A stretch of 64,000 nt of DNA from Trebonia sp963773105. GTDB taxonomy: Bacteria; Actinomycetota; Actinomycetes; Streptosporangiales; Streptosporangiaceae. Position numbers and translations under genes: made by a program. Numbering within the stretch: position 1 is the first letter of the stretch; each line of letters opens with the position of its first letter. Shown here in pieces: positions 36,060 through 42,972 of this stretch. The notes under the pieces are model-generated. The model saw nothing but the letters and a program-made list of their open reading frames with translations, had not been told where the DNA came from and made no database searches. The DNA lies in assembly GCA_963773105.1 (NCBI GenBank), contig CAVZAA010000001.1, forward strand, positions 1 to 64,000, written 5' to 3'.

Positions 36060-36599
36060 ATGACATATGGTCAGGGCGGCGCCTTCTCCGCAACCGCCGA
36101 GCGGGACCAGGCAGACCAGTTCGAGGCGGGCCAGCGGGATCACGCAAAAGTGAAGGATCGCGTAACCGGGCAGCGTGGCACCTGCGTGGTGATCCGCCCC
36201 GACGCGGTCGGCGACGAGCACGGCCTCACCCGGACGACCGGAATCAGCGGGGACACGGTCGGAGCGGAGGCGCTGTGCATGCGCCTGGTGATGCTGCCGC
36301 CCGGCACCCGGGGGACGCCGCACTCCCACAACGGCCACGAGTCCGCGCTGTGGGTTGCGATGGGCGAGGCCGAGATCTGGCACGGCCCCGGCCTGTGCTG
36401 CCGCACGGTGGTGCACGCCGGTGACTTCCTCTACATCCCGCCCGGCACTCCGCACCTGCCGGTCAACCGCAGCGAGACGAGGATGATGGTCGCGGTCATG
36501 GCCCGCACGGATCCGGCCGAACGGGAGTCCGTCGTCCTGTGCGACCTGCCGCCGCACCTGGACGGACTGTTCGCCGTCCCGGTCGCCTCATCGCTCTAA
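36060..36599 (+). CDS. Cupin-domain protein
   Basis: The 179-aa protein has a single cupin fold. The first metal motif is GTPHSHNGHESALWVAMGEA with EIW (two His and a Glu, near residues 82-100). The second is GDFLYIPPGTPHLPVNRS (His near 138). Such proteins bind a metal and act as dioxygenases, isomerases or sensors; the substrate is unknown. The ~60-residue N-terminus is polar. A strong terminator follows at 36655. Confidence 0.82.
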   Translation: MTYGQGGAFSATAERDQADQFEAGQRDHAKVKDRVTGQRGTCVVIRPDAVGDEHGLTRTTGISGDTVGAEALCMRLVMLPPGTRGTPHSHNGHESALWVAMGEAEIWHGPGLCCRTVVHAGDFLYIPPGTPHLPVNRSETRMMVAVMARTDPAERESVVLCDLPPHLDGLFAVPVASSL

Positions 36600-36654
36600 G
36601 CCGGCGGTGCTCAAGTCGGCCTGTGCCCCGAATACCGGCGGCCAGGCGCAACGG

Positions 36655-36690
36655 AAAGCCCCGGGCGCTGCGAGCACGCCCGGGGCTTTT
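36655..36690. terminator. Rho-independent terminator
   Basis: AAAGCCCCGGGCG pairs with CGCCCGGGGCTTT, followed by T. It can serve the cupin gene (plus). On the minus strand it lies directly after the 3' copy of the tRNA-His repeat, where the original tRNA terminator would have been. Confidence 0.85.
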
Positions 36691-36693
36691 CAC

Positions 36694-36739
36694 TGGGGTG
36701 AGTGACGAGACTTGAACTCGCGACATCCAGGACCACAAC
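36694..36739. repeat. 46-bp copy of tRNA-His 3' half (attachment-site-like)
   Basis: The 46 bases starting TGGGGTGAGTGACGAGACTT are identical to 37969-38014, the CCA end through the anticodon loop of the tRNA-His gene. Identity stops inside the anticodon loop, as is usual for tyrosine-integrase crossover sites in tRNA genes. It marks the far end of an insertion 36740-37968. Confidence 0.9.
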
Positions 36740-37035
36740 AGAGAAACACCCGGATTAGCATTCAAGTCAGCGCCGTTTGTGCAGGTAAGGGAGCTGTGCT
36801 CGCCTGCTTTGGCCGCATCTGACCCTCATCCCGCAGAACCTGACGCGCGCGCCCGCTCCCACTTCGCTCCCAGAATACGGGTGCCTGACGTTGCCGGGGG
36901 CCTGACGACCGCGTGGGCCTTCTTCCAGGATGCGGCGGATGCCGGGGCTGCGACATGGCGCGTGCCCTTTCGTTGTTACTCATCGTAATAATTGAATCAC
37001 GTTTTGCTTAACTAACTCGGTGGAACAACTGCCCC

Positions 37036-37899
37036 ATGACACTGACCGACCTGCTCAAGAACGAGTACGTCAAACAGGCCCTGCGCCTGACGGGGGTGCG
37101 CAAGGCGCCGTTCACGGCGTCCGCGCGGACTACGCACTACCGCTGTCCGCTCGTCGAGGCCGGCGAGGGACTGGTGACCCTCCGTGGTTACGAGGGACCC
37201 CGGATCCCGGCTGCGGAGTGGGAGACCCTGGAATACACCACCTACTCAAGCGACCCGTACACCTACTTCGCCCCGATAACATCGCCGACCGGCAGGGTCG
37301 AGATGATCGGCGCCAAGGAGGCCGGCAAGGAAGAACTCGAGTGCGTGCCCACGCCGAACGCGGACAAGTGCCCGACGATCATGAAGTGGCTGGAGTCGAT
37401 GGGCGCCCGGTACGGTCGCGTCCAGTTGCTTCGCATGAAGCCAAACACGCTGCGGGAATGCCTGTGGGGGCTGCACCAGGACAACAACAACCGGGTGAAC
37501 CCGCCGGGCAACGGCTGGATCGTCCGTGTCTGGCATGAGCTGACCGACGATTCGACCAGCACGCTTGTGGTCCGTCAGGGCGAGTTCGCCCGGCGTTCCG
37601 AGGTCCGGGTCGCGCTGCCGCAGAGCCGGCAGGTCGTCGTGGACTCCGAACGACTCTGGCACGGCGGTTTCCACGCAGGCAGCCACACCCGCTACGCCCT
37701 CATCGCTAGCGTGGAATCCAGCCCCGCCCTGAACGACTGGATCCAGTCCCAGCTACCGACTGCGACTGCCCGACTTCCGCTCCAGCGGGCACGCACGCGC
37801 TCGGGGCTGGTGAAAAATTCGTTACCTGGAGCATTCACTTGCCGGGCTCGGGCAATGGCCAAGACACAGCTGCCAGGCTGCTGGCCGGGCACAGCCTGA
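37036..37899 (+). CDS. Putative Fe(II)/2-oxoglutarate oxygenase-like protein
   Basis: The 287-aa protein has a beta-rich core with GRVQLLRMKPNTLREC, GLHQDNNNRVNPPGNGW, VRVWHELTDDSTSTLVVRQG and SERLWHGGFHAGSHTRYALI. An H-x-D pair (HQD, near residue 157) and a distal His (LWHGG) followed by an Arg fit the jelly-roll metal triad of aspartyl/asparaginyl-hydroxylase-type oxygenases. That assignment is inference from spacing, not a recognised family. The last ~45 residues after LNDWIQSQLP are basic and low-complexity and may be read-through into the element end. It is the sole cargo of the tRNA-His insertion. Confidence 0.6.
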   Translation: MTLTDLLKNEYVKQALRLTGVRKAPFTASARTTHYRCPLVEAGEGLVTLRGYEGPRIPAAEWETLEYTTYSSDPYTYFAPITSPTGRVEMIGAKEAGKEELECVPTPNADKCPTIMKWLESMGARYGRVQLLRMKPNTLRECLWGLHQDNNNRVNPPGNGWIVRVWHELTDDSTSTLVVRQGEFARRSEVRVALPQSRQVVVDSERLWHGGFHAGSHTRYALIASVESSPALNDWIQSQLPTATARLPLQRARTRSGLVKNSLPGAFTCRARAMAKTQLPGCWPGTA

Positions 37900-37923
37900 A
37901 CGGGATCGAGCACACTAAGCCAA

Positions 37924-37955
37924 AGGCCCCGGTCCGGTTCCGGACCAGGGCCTTC
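37924..37955. terminator. Rho-independent terminator after tRNA-His
   Basis: AAGGCCCCGGTCCGG and CCGGACCAGGGCCTT form a long stem just beyond the tRNA 3' end. It probably terminates tRNA-His (minus) and the oxygenase-like gene (plus). Confidence 0.8.
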
Positions 37956-37971
37956 GACCTGTACTGATGGG

Positions 37972-38044
37972 GTGAGTGACGAGACTTGAACTCGCGACAT
38001 CCAGGACCACAACCTGGCGCTCTACCAGCTGAGCTACACCCACC
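37972..38044 (-). tRNA. tRNA-His (anticodon GTG)
   Basis: The minus strand folds as GTGGGTG acceptor / CACTCAC with one G-T pair, a D arm, an anticodon stem-loop CCAGGTTGTGGTCCTGG with anticodon GTG, and a T arm GAGTTCAAGTCTC. Position 73 is C and the base before the 5' end is G, both identity features of tRNA-His. CCA is encoded at 37969-37971. Next to oligoribonuclease, as in many actinomycetes. Confidence 0.96.
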
Positions 38045-38105
38045 ATGCGCCTTCGTCAGAAGGCTGACACGAGTATAGCGGTCTCCCGCGGTGCGAACGA
38101 ACCCG

Positions 38106-38717
38106 TTACGCGTCAGCCGGCTTGGAGTTCTCGAACCGGGCGGCGATCTCTCGCGCGGTCGATGAGTCGGGCCCTGGCTGGGGCACGAACACCGCCTCGC
38201 GGTAGTACCGAAGCTCCTGCACGGACTCGATGATGTCGGCCAGCGCCCGGTGCCCGCCGTGCTTGCTCGGGGAGGCGAAGTACGCCCGCGGGTACCAGCG
38301 CCGCGCGAGCTCCTTGACCGAGGAAACGTCGATCATCCGGTAGTGCAGCCAGGTGTCAAGCTCGGGCATATCGCGGGCGATGAACCAGCGGTCGGTGGCG
38401 ATCGAGTTGCCGCACAGCGGCGCCTTCCGCGCCTCGGGCACGTGATGCTTGACGTACGCGAGTACCGCGTCGGCGGCCTCGCCGAGCGCCATCCCGCTGG
38501 ACAGGTCGGCGAGCAGGCCCGACTTGGTGTGCATCTCCCGCACCACGTCGCTCATCTGGTCAACCGCCTCGGCCGGCGGCTTGATGATCAGGTCAATTCC
38601 GCCGTCGAGCAGCGTGAGCTCCCCGTCGGTCACCACGCACGCGATTTCGATCAGGGCGTCCCGCTCGATATCGAGCCCGGTCATCTCGCAGTCGATCCAT
38701 ACCAGCCGGTCATTCAT
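38106..38717 (-). CDS. orn: Oligoribonuclease
   Basis: Orn degrades 2-5-nt RNA and linear di-GMP (pGpG) to mononucleotides. The 203-aa protein from ATG 38715-38717 has the DEDDh exonuclease motifs: VWIDCEMTGLD (Asp9, Glu11), LCGNSIATDRWFIARDMPEL (Asp), and SPSKHGGHRALADIIES (His and Asp). Length is normal. It is the gene next to tRNA-His and is presumably essential. The upstream ~100 residues of open frame are not part of the protein. Confidence 0.95.
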   Translation of the reverse strand: MNDRLVWIDCEMTGLDIERDALIEIACVVTDGELTLLDGGIDLIIKPPAEAVDQMSDVVREMHTKSGLLADLSSGMALGEAADAVLAYVKHHVPEARKAPLCGNSIATDRWFIARDMPELDTWLHYRMIDVSSVKELARRWYPRAYFASPSKHGGHRALADIIESVQELRYYREAVFVPQPGPDSSTAREIAARFENSKPADA

Positions 38718-38732
38718 CCAACCAAGACTAAA

Positions 38733-38780
38733 GGCAAAAACCATCATCCCGAACGGACCCGTGCCTGCGCCTCCCGCCGC
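38733..38780 (+). repeat. Interspersed ~45-bp repeat, copy 3
   Basis: GGCAAAAACCATCATCCCGA and ACGGACCCGTGCCTGCGCC match the other copies. It begins 16 bases upstream of the orn start codon, in opposite orientation to orn. Confidence 0.7.
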
Positions 38781-38811
38781 CGCCTCTCCCGCGCCACCGG
38801 TCCCAACCGCC

Positions 38812-38932
38812 AACCTGTCGCCAACGCCATCGACCCCATACGTCTCCTGTCACCTACGCCATCGACCCCAGTAGGCGATGTCGATGGCGTAGGCGACAGA
38901 CCCCGACTCCTGTCGATGGCGTAGCCGACAGG
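38812..38932. repeat. TGTCG..TACGCCATCGACA repeats, cluster 2
   Basis: Four units occur: CCTGTCGCCAACGCCATCGA (38814), CCTGTCACCTACGCCATCGA (38848), TGTCGATGGCGTAGGCGACA (38880, inverted) and TGTCGATGGCGTAGCCGACA (38909). The consensus is close to a palindrome. They are the same family as at 34306-34400. Confidence 0.7.
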
Positions 38933-39030
38933 GCGACCGCGCCCCGCGGGGCGACCCCGCCCCTACAGGGCGACCGCGCCCCCACAGGGCGACCGCGCCC
39001 CACGGGGCAACCCCGCGCAACAGGGCGACC
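38931..39030. repeat. Tandem ~18-bp GGGCGACCGCGCCCC repeats
   Basis: About five and a half imperfect units of GGGCGACCGCGCCCC(A/C)C(A/G) run head to tail directly after the palindromic repeats and up to the 3' end of the gene at 39038. No gene is involved. Confidence 0.75.
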
Positions 39031-39037
39031 GCGCGTC

Positions 39038-39760
39038 TCAGGCCGGAATCGGCAGCGCGGCGGCGGCGAGCGGGGGCGGCAGCTCCCGGGTGCGCACCGA
39101 CCGGCCGTGCGGCGCGTTGCCGGTCAGCCGGTGGATGTCGATCGCCCCCGGGCCCACGTGACCGCAACCAGGAACCTGCGACGCGCCGAAGTGCCCGCCG
39201 CGCGCCCACGCCGCGCGGCTGCCGTCGGACCCGGCGGCTCCGCCCGCCAGCCCGCCGACACCGCCGATACCGCCGCCGCTCATCCCGCCGACCCGGCCGC
39301 CGGTCCAGCTGCCGGGCTGGCCGCCGGGCCAGCGGCGCCGCACGCCCCAGGAGTCGAGCCAGCTCATGATCGCCTCGACCCCGACCAGCGGGCCGTTGGT
39401 GAACGGCTCGGCCGCGAGGGCGAGCACGCCGATCTGCACGCAGACCCGGCCCTCGGCGTTCACGTTCTCCCGTCGGCGGTGAATCCGGACCGGCGTCCAG
39501 TCCAGCCGGTCGGGCGCGCCGAGCGCGCGGCCCGCCCGCAGCACCGAGATGAGCTGCGCGATCTCTCCCGTGGTGGGGTTCCAGACCAGGTGGCAGGGCC
39601 GGTGCTCGGCCACCAGCCGCTGCGCGGCCGACTGCACCGAGACCGCGTTGGCCAGGCTGCCCAGGGTGAGCCAGACGGCCCGCGGTGCGCCTCCCCCGAG
39701 TGCGCCGCCGTCTCCCTCCGCCCGGATGCGCATTGCTTCCGGCATCCATGCGTGTGCCAC
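39038..39760 (-). CDS. Actinobacterial conserved protein with HFGASQVPGCGHVGPGAID motif
   Basis: The 240-aa protein contains RHRRRENVNAEGR-like and VCVQIGVLALAAEPFT segments and MSWLDSWGVRRRWP. A Gly-rich linker (about residues 150-178) follows, then GGHFGASQVPGCGHVGPGAI and DIHRL. I recall similar C-termini in uncharacterised actinobacterial and phage-associated proteins. The conserved His/Cys/Asp cluster could be a metal site or catalytic centre, but no function is established. A GGTCTAGACC palindrome lies 34 bases before its start. Confidence 0.65.
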   Translation of the reverse strand: MAHAWMPEAMRIRAEGDGGALGGGAPRAVWLTLGSLANAVSVQSAAQRLVAEHRPCHLVWNPTTGEIAQLISVLRAGRALGAPDRLDWTPVRIHRRRENVNAEGRVCVQIGVLALAAEPFTNGPLVGVEAIMSWLDSWGVRRRWPGGQPGSWTGGRVGGMSGGGIGGVGGLAGGAAGSDGSRAAWARGGHFGASQVPGCGHVGPGAIDIHRLTGNAPHGRSVRTRELPPPLAAAALPIPA

Positions 39761-39793
39761 GACGCCGATCCCCTCCCACAGGTACGAGTAAGG

Positions 39794-39803
39794 GGTCTAG
39801 ACC
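39794..39803. promoter_or_regulatory. GGTCTAGACC palindrome (DasR/GntR-type operator-like)
   Basis: The site sits 34-43 bases upstream of the ATG of the minus-strand gene ending at 39760. A second near-copy, GGTCAATAGACC, follows at 39809. The core is identical to that of the known DasR operator. Confidence 0.4.
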
Positions 39804-39956
39804 TTCCGGTCAATAGACCTCTTCCCCTACTTACGCCCGCGGGTGGGATTAGTCCAGAGGGGTCCGGCGAATACGGCGCTACGGCCGGAAGTCGGGAGGA
39901 ATCGACAAGCGCATCCGAATGAATACCATCCGTAACACCAGGATGTTACTGCCTCG

Positions 39957-40487
39957 TTATCGACTGCGCGCGTTGAAGTACGCGGAGGAGTCGGGCCGCC
40001 AGAGCATGGCGACCGCACCCACGCCGACCGCCCACGAGGCCAGCGTGATGATGATGTAGATGATGTCGGCGGCGGTGATGACCTGACCGCCGTGCAGCGA
40101 GTCGATGGTCTCGTAGAGCTGGAAGGTCGAGATGGCGAACAGCACCGTAGCCACGATGCGCGCCCATTTCATGCCCGCGCGGTTGAACCGAGCCATTATC
40201 ACCCACAACAGGATGTACACGAGGTACGAGACAATAAGGAAGATGATCGCGGTAACCAACTGCGAAGAGGTGGGCGGCTTTCCATTGATGTCGATCGAGT
40301 TCTTGTCCACGATCGTGGCGATGACCTCGAAGACAGCGAACACGGCGGTGATGGCGGCGCCGGCCAGCATGAACCTGACCGCCTTGCGCATCGTGGCCGG
40401 GAGACCGGGCTCTTCGGGCGCGCCGCCGGACAGCTTCTTCTCGAGGCGGGCGAAGGCGGTGCCGCCTCCGATGGATGACTTGAACAT
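39957..40487 (-). CDS. Membrane protein, four predicted helices
   Basis: The 176-aa protein from ATG 40485-40487 has a ~40-residue cytoplasmic N-terminus (ARLEKKLSGGAPEEPGLPAT). Four hydrophobic segments follow (FMLAGAAITAVFAVFEVIAT; VTAIIFLIVSYLVYILLWVI; IVATVLFAISTFQLYE; ADIIYIIITLASWAVGVGAV). It ends with LWRPDSSAYFNARSR, a tail common in small actinobacterial membrane proteins. No function can be assigned. It is divergent from the XRE regulator gene across ~310 bases. Confidence 0.75.
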   Translation of the reverse strand: MFKSSIGGGTAFARLEKKLSGGAPEEPGLPATMRKAVRFMLAGAAITAVFAVFEVIATIVDKNSIDINGKPPTSSQLVTAIIFLIVSYLVYILLWVIMARFNRAGMKWARIVATVLFAISTFQLYETIDSLHGGQVITAADIIYIIITLASWAVGVGAVAMLWRPDSSAYFNARSR

Positions 40488-40801
40488 GGGCTGCCCTAAC
40501 GTGAACGCGGTGACAGAACGAAGCATAGTGCTGAACTGCACGAACCTGCGCGTAGTGGCCGACGCTGGCCGGCCACGGCCAGGGATGGCCGAAAGCCGGC
40601 CCGATGCCCTATTCTGTCCTAGCTTCTTAAGTATTGCCGGAAACTCGTGCAGCGGCACTGGGCGCGGTATCATTCCAGCGTCGTAGCCGCGTGCAAGTGC
40701 GGATAGCTCGTGCAGACGTCGCGTGCATAAGCGACCTGGTGGAGGGACGTGCTGGTGATCGGGGAGCGCCGGCCCGTCGGAAGCCTGAGAGGGGGAATGC
40801 G

Positions 40802-41686
40802 TTGAGTGCAAGTGCGCCCGGGAGCGCCGCCGCTCCTGCTGGCGGGCCAACGGTTCTCCGCATGCTGCTCGGCGCACAGCTCCGCAGGCTCCGCGAGGGC
40901 GCAAGCATCACCCGCGACGACGCCGGTTACCACATCCGCGCCTCCGGGTCCAAGATCAGCCGGATGGAGCTCGGCCGTGTTTCCTTCAAGGAACGCGACG
41001 TCACCGACCTGCTCGAGCTCTACGGGGTTACCGACCCGGCCGAGCGCGAAAAGCTGATCCAGCTCACCCACGAGGCGAACGCGACCCCCTGGTACCAGAA
41101 ATTCCACGATGCGGTTCCCGACTGGTTCCACGTGTTCGTGGGGCTCGAGGAGGCCGCTCAGCTCATCCGCGTCTACGACGTCCAGTTCGTGCCCGGCTTG
41201 CTGCAGACCCAGGACTACGCCCGGGCGGTCATCCAGCAGGGTTCCCCCGGCCTCGACGCCGACGAGGTCGAGCGGCGCGTGCAGCTCCGGATGGGCAGGC
41301 AGGAACTGCTCAAGCGGGAAAACCCGCCCCGGTTCTGGGCGATCGTGGACGAGGCGGCGCTGCGCCGGCCGATGGGCGGCCGCGACGTGCACGTGGCGCA
41401 GATCGAGCGGCTGATGGACGTGATCGGCGAGCCGAACATCACCCTGCAGGTCATGCCGTTCAAGTACGGCGGGCACGCGGCCGACGGCGGGGCGTTCATG
41501 ATCATGCGTTTTCCCGACACCGACCTGCCGGATATCGTCTACATGGAGTACCTGACCGGCGCGCACTACATCGACAAGGACGAAGAAGTCGAGCGGTACG
41601 CTGCGGTGATGGAACGACTCTCGGTGGCGGGCACGTCACCCGACCGGACCAGGGAGATCCTGGCCGGGATCCTTAAGGAGATCTAG
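40802..41686 (+). CDS. XRE-family regulator with DUF5753
   Basis: The 294-aa protein starts at TTG 40802, nine bases after GAGGGGG. An N-terminal helix-turn-helix (MLLGAQLRRLREGASITRDD, AGYHIRASGSKISRMELGRV) is followed by the DUF5753 domain (TPWYQKFHDAVPDWFHVFVG, QFVPGLLQTQDYARAVIQQG, QVMPFKYGGHAADGGAFMIM). Such proteins are abundant in actinomycetes and are usually followed by a DUF397 gene, as here six bases downstream. They are thought to control differentiation or act as a toxin-antitoxin-like pair. Confidence 0.92.
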   Translation: MSASAPGSAAAPAGGPTVLRMLLGAQLRRLREGASITRDDAGYHIRASGSKISRMELGRVSFKERDVTDLLELYGVTDPAEREKLIQLTHEANATPWYQKFHDAVPDWFHVFVGLEEAAQLIRVYDVQFVPGLLQTQDYARAVIQQGSPGLDADEVERRVQLRMGRQELLKRENPPRFWAIVDEAALRRPMGGRDVHVAQIERLMDVIGEPNITLQVMPFKYGGHAADGGAFMIMRFPDTDLPDIVYMEYLTGAHYIDKDEEVERYAAVMERLSVAGTSPDRTREILAGILKEI

Positions 41687-41691
41687 GCGCC

Positions 41692-41922
41692 ATGGCCGAC
41701 GGGGTCTACAACGGAATGCCGGCCGCCGAGCTGCCTGACCTGACGTGGCGGCTCGCGGGCGGTGCGGACGTCGGGGTGGAGATGGCCAGGCTGCCCGACG
41801 GGCAGATCGCGGTGCGCAACGCCGCCGACCCGCAGGGACCGGCCCTGATCTACACCAGAGCCGAGATCGAGGCGCTCATCGGCGGCGCGCAGGACGGGGA
41901 TTTCGACGCGCTCCTCGCGTGA
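41692..41922 (+). CDS. DUF397 protein
   Basis: The 76-aa acidic protein carries LPDLTWRLAGGADVGVEMAR and QIAVRNAADPQGPALIYTRA, followed by EIEALIGGAQDGDFD, the typical DUF397 pattern. These small proteins bind or antagonise the XRE/DUF5753 partner encoded just upstream. Both genes are expected to be cotranscribed. Confidence 0.92.
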   Translation: MADGVYNGMPAAELPDLTWRLAGGADVGVEMARLPDGQIAVRNAADPQGPALIYTRAEIEALIGGAQDGDFDALLA

Positions 41923-41941
41923 CGAGGCGGCGGCGTCCGCT

Positions 41942-42856
41942 ATGTCCTCTCCCGGCCAGGCTGAAGCCCTGCCTTCCGGTGAAACTTCGGGTGTCATTTC
42001 GGGTGACATTCAAGATCAAAAAGGTCAAGGTCGGTTTTCCCGAACGGTCGCGTGGCTCCGTCTCACTCGTCCCACTGATGCCCCGGAGCTAACCCGCAGG
42101 GACCGGGTGCTGCTCCGCTGGGAGATCATTGCCGTCTTCGCGGTGTCGCTCGGCGCCAGCGGACTTTACGCGTTCATCTCGCTCATCGGGTCGCTGACGG
42201 CGCGGGCGTCGCTCGGGTCCCAATCGGTGACGCTGAACGGCTCGCAGGCGCCCGGGCGTCCCTTGCTCGACCTGTTCCTGCAGCTGGACTCGCTGGCCAG
42301 CGGCGTGGCGCCGGTGCTGCTGGCGCTCTACCTGCTGGTGCGCGCGGGCTACGGCCCGGCCGACGGCCTGGCGTCCATCGGCCTGGACCGCACCCAGCCG
42401 CTGCGCGACTTCCTGCGCGGGGCGGCGCTGGCCGCCCTGATCGGCGGCAGCGGCCTCGGGCTCTACTTCATCGCCTACAAGTCCGGCATCGCGCTGAACG
42501 TCGTCGCCGAGGGCCTGCCCGACGTCTGGTGGCGGATCCCGGTGCTGCTGCTGTCCGCGCTCCAGAACGGGCTGCTTGAAGAGGTGCTGGTCACCGGCTA
42601 CCTGCTGACCCGGCTGCGCAAGCTCGGGGTGAACCCGGTCGCGGCGATCGCGATCAGCGCGACGCTGCGCGGCTCGTACCACCTGTACCAGGGGTTCGGC
42701 GGGTTCATCGGCAACGCCATCATGGGCGTGATCTTCGGCGTGCTGTTCCTGCGCTGGCGCCGGGTGGGCCCGATGATCATCGCGCACACCCTGATCGACG
42801 CGGTGGCCTTCATCGGCTATGCGCTGCTGGCCGGCCACGTCTCCTGGCTGCCGTAA
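41942..42856 (+). CDS. CPBP-family intramembrane protease-like protein
   Basis: The 304-aa protein has about seven membrane helices. The CPBP motif 1 region is LLEEVLVTGYLLTRL (Glu213, Glu214) and motif 2 is LRGSYHLYQGFGGFIGNAIM, with a later IIAHTLIDAV His. In the usual EExxxR motif the Arg is replaced by Thr here, although the Glu pair and both His positions remain. The ~50-residue N-terminus is cytoplasmic. Family members process membrane proteins or peptides. It starts 20 bases after DUF397 and may be cotranscribed. Confidence 0.85.
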   Translation: MSSPGQAEALPSGETSGVISGDIQDQKGQGRFSRTVAWLRLTRPTDAPELTRRDRVLLRWEIIAVFAVSLGASGLYAFISLIGSLTARASLGSQSVTLNGSQAPGRPLLDLFLQLDSLASGVAPVLLALYLLVRAGYGPADGLASIGLDRTQPLRDFLRGAALAALIGGSGLGLYFIAYKSGIALNVVAEGLPDVWWRIPVLLLSALQNGLLEEVLVTGYLLTRLRKLGVNPVAAIAISATLRGSYHLYQGFGGFIGNAIMGVIFGVLFLRWRRVGPMIIAHTLIDAVAFIGYALLAGHVSWLP

Positions 42857-42972
42857 GGAAAGTTGCCAATCGGTACTCCAGGACGGCTGCGGAGCATAGT
42901 TTTTTGCGCGAATGGTATTTATGGGGTTCTTTGCACGTTACATAGTCGGCATGGGGCCGTTATCGTGTCGGC

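Larger units (their letters stand above)
36740..37968 (+). mobile_element. tRNA-His-bounded 1.2-kb insertion carrying one gene
   Basis: The segment lies between the partial tRNA copy and the full tRNA-His. It carries one gene (37036-37899) and its own terminator, but no integrase gene. The first ~295 bases hold no convincing gene. It is either a minimal cargo unit mobilised in trans or the residue of a larger integrated element. Confidence 0.65.

Noticed and set aside
36496..36765. Minus-strand ORF across the tRNA-His copy
   Set aside because: Its similarity to the ORF at 37692-38012 is simply the duplicated tRNA sequence translated in both places.
38931..39030. CRISPR array
   Set aside because: Units are contiguous ~18-bp tandem copies without unique spacers, and no cas gene is present.
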